In this document: piece after piece, positions 21,675 to 24,015 of the stretch
How the letters are laid out: each line of letters starts with the position of its first letter
Numbering within the stretch: the stretch's first letter is position 1
From: a virus
Length of the DNA: 24,015 nucleotides
Strand: one strand, 5' to 3'
Virus record (IMG/VR): IMGVR_UViG_3300005253_000644
Coordinates: 1-24,015 of that record
Notes under the pieces: model-generated
Told to the model about the DNA's origin: nothing
Seen by the model: only the letters and a program-made list of their open reading frames with translations
Databases searched by the model: none
Translations under genes and position numbers: made by a program

Positions 21675-21984
21675 ACCATACTTAGGGCTCAAAGACCATG
21701 AGGCAACCTTAGTTGTTACCCTTGGGGACCTTGTGGATCGCTTGTCCATCATCAACTTAAAAATATGGCACTTAGAAAATGACATTAGAAAGGGCGGAGA
21801 AGGGCGATTTTCCCTCGAACAAGTTGGTAAGATTGCCCTTAAGGTTCGTGACCTCAACAAAGAGAGGGTTGCTTATAAAAATGCCCTCAATAAAATTGAA
21901 GAGAAGTATTATAATGATATAAAGGTTGACCATAGGTCTGCACATAGAGAGGATAATAATGAGAGAACCGTGGACTCCAGATAG
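21649..21984 (+). CDS. Helical partner protein upstream of the E1-alpha-like gene
   Basis: 111 residues from the ATG at 21649, nine bases after AAGGAGG. An in-frame TTG at 21628 overlaps the ribosome site, and the ATG at 21643 is too close to it. Residues 20-90 are helical with VTLGDLVDRLSIINLKIWHL, then RDLNKERVAYKNALNKIEEK. I have a weak recollection of this LSIINLKIWHLE pattern in small proteins encoded beside sugar and TPP-enzyme genes (DUF4254-like). It overlaps both neighbours, so it is probably co-produced with the E1-alpha-like enzyme. Function is unknown. Confidence 0.65.
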   Translation: MKKASTKVKPYLGLKDHEATLVVTLGDLVDRLSIINLKIWHLENDIRKGGEGRFSLEQVGKIALKVRDLNKERVAYKNALNKIEEKYYNDIKVDHRSAHREDNNERTVDSR

Positions 21985-22597
21985 ACTGATTAAGTTTGAA
22001 CTGAAGGCAAAAGATCTGTTTGAAAAGGGCGAAATCAACTGCCCCCTCCATTTATCCTGGGGAAATGAGGAACAGCTTATAACTCTATTTGAATCCATCA
22101 CCCCAAATGATTGGGTCATCAGCACACACCGAAATCACTACCACTACTTGCTAAAAGGTGGAAGTTCTAAGAAGCTTATGGATGAGCTCTTGGGTAAACC
22201 CAGTGGCATATGCGGTGGATTAGGAAGGTCAATGCACATATTTGACAAGTCCATCAACTTCATAAGCTCAGGGATAGTCGCCGGCGGGTGTGCAATAGCC
22301 TGCGGGATCGCAATGGCCATCAAAAAGGAAAACAAAGGGAAGAAAACTCGCCCAATGGTTTGGGTTTTCATTGGTGATGGGGCGGAAGATAGTGGGCATT
22401 TCATGGAAGCCCTTAGGTTCTCCATTTCCCGTGAGTTACCAACTACCTTCATTATTGAAGACAACGATCTTTCCATTGACTCGACCAAGAGGGATAGATG
22501 GCACAATCATAGTCCAATCAAGAGTCAGAGGGTTATTAGGTATGAATATAAGAGGAAATGGCCTCACGTAGGTGTGGGGAAGTTTGTATCATTTTAA
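21959..22597 (+). CDS. Thiamine-diphosphate enzyme, E1-alpha-like core
   Basis: 212 residues from the ATG at 21959 (GAGAGGATAATA upstream). STHRNHYHYLLKGG (55-68), LLGKPSGICGGLGRSMHI (77-94), SSGIVAGGCAIACGIAMA (103-120) and the thiamine-diphosphate motif GDGAEDSGHFMEAL (139-152) ending at EDND (167-170) follow the alpha subunit of 2-oxoacid dehydrogenase E1 step by step. Metal and cofactor ligands look intact. Family members usually run 320-400 residues and need a beta subunit, so this is a compact form. The ending YEYKRKWPHVGVGKFVSF may be a natural terminus of a short branch used in sugar pathways. The substrate is unknown, and no beta subunit is in the window. Confidence 0.82.
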   Translation: MREPWTPDRLIKFELKAKDLFEKGEINCPLHLSWGNEEQLITLFESITPNDWVISTHRNHYHYLLKGGSSKKLMDELLGKPSGICGGLGRSMHIFDKSINFISSGIVAGGCAIACGIAMAIKKENKGKKTRPMVWVFIGDGAEDSGHFMEALRFSISRELPTTFIIEDNDLSIDSTKRDRWHNHSPIKSQRVIRYEYKRKWPHVGVGKFVSF

Positions 22598-22613
22598 ATG
22601 GAAGGGAGGAGAA

Positions 22614-22682
22614 GTGATAGGGCGATTTCTCGTGTGGCTAAGGAAATGGAGGAACCTATATGAATATCTTAAGAATGATTAG
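22614..22682 (+). CDS. Possible 22-residue peptide overlapping the lipoprotein start
   Basis: A GTG at 22614 follows GGGAGGAGAA and reads IGRFLVWLRKWRNLYEYLKN, an amphipathic basic-aromatic peptide, before TAG. A competing frame from ATG 22598 gives a 21-residue product without a ribosome site. Either could act by coupling the lipoprotein to the upstream gene. Evidence is only the ribosome site and composition. Confidence 0.28.
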   Translation: MIGRFLVWLRKWRNLYEYLKND

Positions 22683-22755
22683 CGCTATGTGTTTGATAGT
22701 CGTGTTGTGTGGTTGTGCACATTCCCACCAGCGTGCCATCGATGATAATTGGTGA
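22660..22755 (+). CDS. Mini-lipoprotein (31 residues), possible outer-membrane spanin-like
   Basis: ATG at 22660 follows GGAGGAACCTAT. The product begins NILRMISAMCLIVVLCGCAH, a basic start, hydrophobic core and lipobox ending LCGC, so a signal-peptidase II lipoprotein with a mature part of only about a dozen residues is predicted. Phage lipoproteins this small are often Rz1-type outer-membrane spanins or lysis/exclusion factors. No inner-membrane spanin partner or proline-rich mature part is visible, so that role is weak. The stop is followed immediately by a strong hairpin. Confidence 0.6.
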   Translation: MNILRMISAMCLIVVLCGCAHSHQRAIDDNW

Positions 22756-22779
22756 GGGGTTACTCACTTGAGTAACTCC
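22756..22779 (+). terminator. Hairpin after the lipoprotein stop, weak terminator or attenuator
   Basis: GGGGTTACTC and GAGTAACTCC form a ten-base stem with one G-U pair around ACTT, directly after the TGA at 22753-22755. Only TTTC follows, so full termination is doubtful. A second inverted repeat, AGACCTG/CAGGTCT (22793-22822), stands just after it. Confidence 0.45.
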
Positions 22780-22798
22780 TTTCGGACCACTTAGACCT

Positions 22799-22978
22799 GT
22801 GAGGGATGTAGAGGTCAGGTCTTCTGCAGGAGGGGTAGAGGAAGAATTGCCTAAGGGATATAGAGTAACTAAAGAACTATTAGAAGGCGATTGGAAGCTA
22901 CCCCTCGTGTGGCAGGTAGCAGCAGAGGAAGTGGCTAATCAGTTAGAACATTATACTGTGAGGAGTAGTGCTATATGA
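22799..22978 (+). CDS. Small acidic helical protein (59 residues)
   Basis: The frame from GTG 22799 encodes a product with EEELPKGYRVTKELLEGDWK and PLVWQVAAEEVANQLEHYTV, a sensible amphipathic sequence. It ends in TGA overlapping the next ATG, the coupling style used across this module. The start is uncertain: no good ribosome site is seen, and the frame is open back to 22772. It could also be translated as a continuation of the lipoprotein by frameshifting across the hairpin. Confidence 0.5.
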   Translation: MRDVEVRSSAGGVEEELPKGYRVTKELLEGDWKLPLVWQVAAEEVANQLEHYTVRSSAI

Positions 22979-23409
22979 AAGATAATGAATGGCAAGTAGT
23001 AAATCGTGAGCTATCTAAGGCGTTGAAGAAGGCGGGATTCAAGCAGGAAGGGATTTTCTGGTGGGTTTTTCAAGGGAATGAATGGAAGTTAAGGTCTGCT
23101 GAATGGCTGCATAATTGGATAGGCGGTCAGGAATTAGATATATGTATTGCAGACTTGATAGAAAGAGGGACGGCTGTTGTCGCCCCTACAGTAGCAGAGT
23201 TGGGGGGAGTATTACCAGCTTATTATCCTTTAAATAATTTTGATTATAACTATGTTTCCATTAAAAAAGTCTCTACGGCATTTAAGGAATTTTGGGTAAG
23301 CATGTATTTTTGTGGAACACAATGTATAGGGCAAGAATTTAAAGCTGACACTGAAGCCAATGCCCGTGCAAAAATGTGGCTCTATCTTAAAAAGGAAGGA
23401 TTACTTTAG
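22975..23409 (+). CDS. Hypothetical phage protein of an early-region type
   Basis: 144 residues; GAGGAGTAGTGCT precedes the ATG, which overlaps the previous stop. The pattern is DNEWQVVNRELSKALKKAGF at the start, then TAVVAPTVAELGGVLPAYYP and a helical ending ANARAKMWLYLKKEGLL. This recalls short proteins of phage and prophage genomes with a PT-x-AEL-x-x-xLP motif and an ARAKMLIYL ending. No function is known for them. There are several aromatic residues and three cysteines, but no metal site or membrane segment. Confidence 0.72.
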   Translation: MKDNEWQVVNRELSKALKKAGFKQEGIFWWVFQGNEWKLRSAEWLHNWIGGQELDICIADLIERGTAVVAPTVAELGGVLPAYYPLNNFDYNYVSIKKVSTAFKEFWVSMYFCGTQCIGQEFKADTEANARAKMWLYLKKEGLL

Positions 23410-23418
23410 GAGGTAGGT

Positions 23419-23541
23419 ATGAGATGTTTAGAGTGCGATTGTGAATTCATAAGGGATTATAAATGTCCTCATAATTGCGATTGGTGTAAAGATTATGACC
23501 CTGAAGAAGGTGAGGAGGAAAATGACGATAAGAATTGCTAA
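23419..23541 (+). CDS. Mini zinc-ribbon-like protein (40 residues)
   Basis: ATG at 23419 follows AGGAGGTAGGT. Cysteines in MRCLECDCEFIRDYKCPHNC and DWCKDYD are arranged C-x2-C-x-C then C-x3-C-x2-C, enough for a zinc site, with an acidic tail. The frame overlaps the start of the next gene by 20 bases. It is one of several cysteine-rich mini-proteins in this module. Function is unknown. Confidence 0.6.
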   Translation: MRCLECDCEFIRDYKCPHNCDWCKDYDPEEGEEENDDKNC

Positions 23542-23707
23542 AACAGGATATTATAGTGGTTTATTTAATTTATTTTTTGTAGAACAATTTAGTGTTAGAA
23601 AATATTGGAGTGGTAAAATCATTAATATTGGTTTAGATTCTATTTATTTTGAGCTAGATTTTAGAAAGAATTGGATTAAAGATATGATAACAGGGAAACC
23701 AGAATGA
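23522..23707 (+). CDS. Small AT-rich gene, unknown
   Basis: 61 residues from the ATG at 23522, with GTGAGGAGGA just upstream, chosen over an in-frame ATG at 23495 that lacks a ribosome site. The product is rich in Ile, Lys, Phe and Tyr (GYYSGLFNLFFVEQFSVRKY, then SIYFELDFRKNWIKD) and probably forms a small beta barrel. The gene is visibly more AT-rich than those to its left, as is the next one. The overlap of its stop with the next ATG suggests they arrived or travel together. Confidence 0.62.
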   Translation: MTIRIAKTGYYSGLFNLFFVEQFSVRKYWSGKIINIGLDSIYFELDFRKNWIKDMITGKPE

Positions 23708-24015
23708 TTAAGGAAAAATATAAAGAATTACAAAAAATTTGGCATAAAGAGAATCCTTGGGCACATCATTGCTACTCAGCCAAAACTAGATGCACCAATC
23801 CTAATGTAAAAGATTATTCTAGATATGGAGGAAAAGGCATTAAATTCTTAATGACTGTAAGCGACTTTAGATATTTATGGCTTAGAGATAGGGCATACAA
23901 GATGGAAAAACCTAGTATAGATAGAAAAAATGGTAAAGGAAATTATACTTTAAAGAATTGTAGATTTATAGAAAATTTTTTAAATAATAGTTTGGCACAC
24001 AGAGGAGAAAAATGT
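23704..24015 (+). CDS. HNH/AP2-type homing endonuclease, N-terminal part (runs off right edge)
   Basis: 104 codons without a stop from the ATG at 23704, overlapping the previous stop. Residues RCTNPNVKDYSRYGGKGIKF, then SDFRYLWLRD, then PSIDRKNGKGNYTLKNCRFI reproduce the RC-x-NP/YGG-x-GI/DR-x-x-x-x-G-x-Y-x-x-x-NCR pattern of phage-borne HNH-like endonucleases that often carry AP2 DNA-binding domains. The catalytic Asp-Arg and Asn-Cys-Arg parts are intact up to the edge. The gene is very AT-rich compared with the virion genes, consistent with recent transfer. The C-terminus is not visible. Confidence 0.65.
   Translation, partial: MIKEKYKELQKIWHKENPWAHHCYSAKTRCTNPNVKDYSRYGGKGIKFLMTVSDFRYLWLRDRAYKMEKPSIDRKNGKGNYTLKNCRFIENFLNNSLAHRGEKC

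Overview
The window reads as one stretch of a tailed double-stranded DNA bacteriophage genome (Caudoviricetes), probably uncultured. Terminase, portal, scaffold, capsid and head-tail adaptor genes sit in the usual order. Small genes are packed with ATGA/TAATG overlaps, almost every gene has a strong purine-rich ribosome binding site, and sigma70-type promoters point to a bacterial host using ordinary RNA polymerase. I cannot name the host or a close relative.

Left part (1-14308, minus strand): packaging and virion module. In transcription order (right to left): small terminase, large terminase, portal, two small proteins, acidic scaffold-like protein, major capsid protein, decoration-like protein, YkgJ-type cysteine-cluster protein, GT-A glycosyltransferase, structural protein, small protein, SU10-type head-tail adaptor, a 107-residue protein, a LamG protein with a sialidase-like propeller inserted in it, two structural proteins (one with alveolin-like decapeptide repeats), and a tail-fibre-like protein cut by the left edge. 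An intrinsic terminator lies at 5508-5536.

Centre (14309-15883): a divergent control region. A minus-strand promoter (14433-14461) faces the virion module and an extended -10 promoter (14770-14798) faces the right-hand module. Hairpins lie between and around them. One small gene (14868-15200) is followed by about 680 bases of G-poor, pyrimidine-rich non-coding DNA with a long T tract, a foldable element and a 30-base direct repeat.

Right part (15884-24015, plus strand): many small, tightly coupled genes of mostly unknown function. Several are cysteine-rich and probably metal-binding. There is a LAGLIDADG endonuclease, a cluster of CCGAAC repeats, a candidate structured RNA (19256-19411), a radical SAM/SPASM enzyme, a ribbon-helix-helix regulator candidate, and a short thiamine-diphosphate E1-alpha-like enzyme with a helical partner. 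After that come a mini-lipoprotein, more small proteins and an AT-rich right edge with an HNH/AP2-type endonuclease.

The most unusual items are: a 23-base palindrome with core GTTTAATWATTAAAC at four intergenic sites on both arms, one of them just before the ribbon-helix-helix gene; the candidate structured RNA; the sialidase nested in LamG; and the radical SAM plus E1-alpha accessory genes. No replication polymerase, integrase, tRNA or CRISPR array is visible here.
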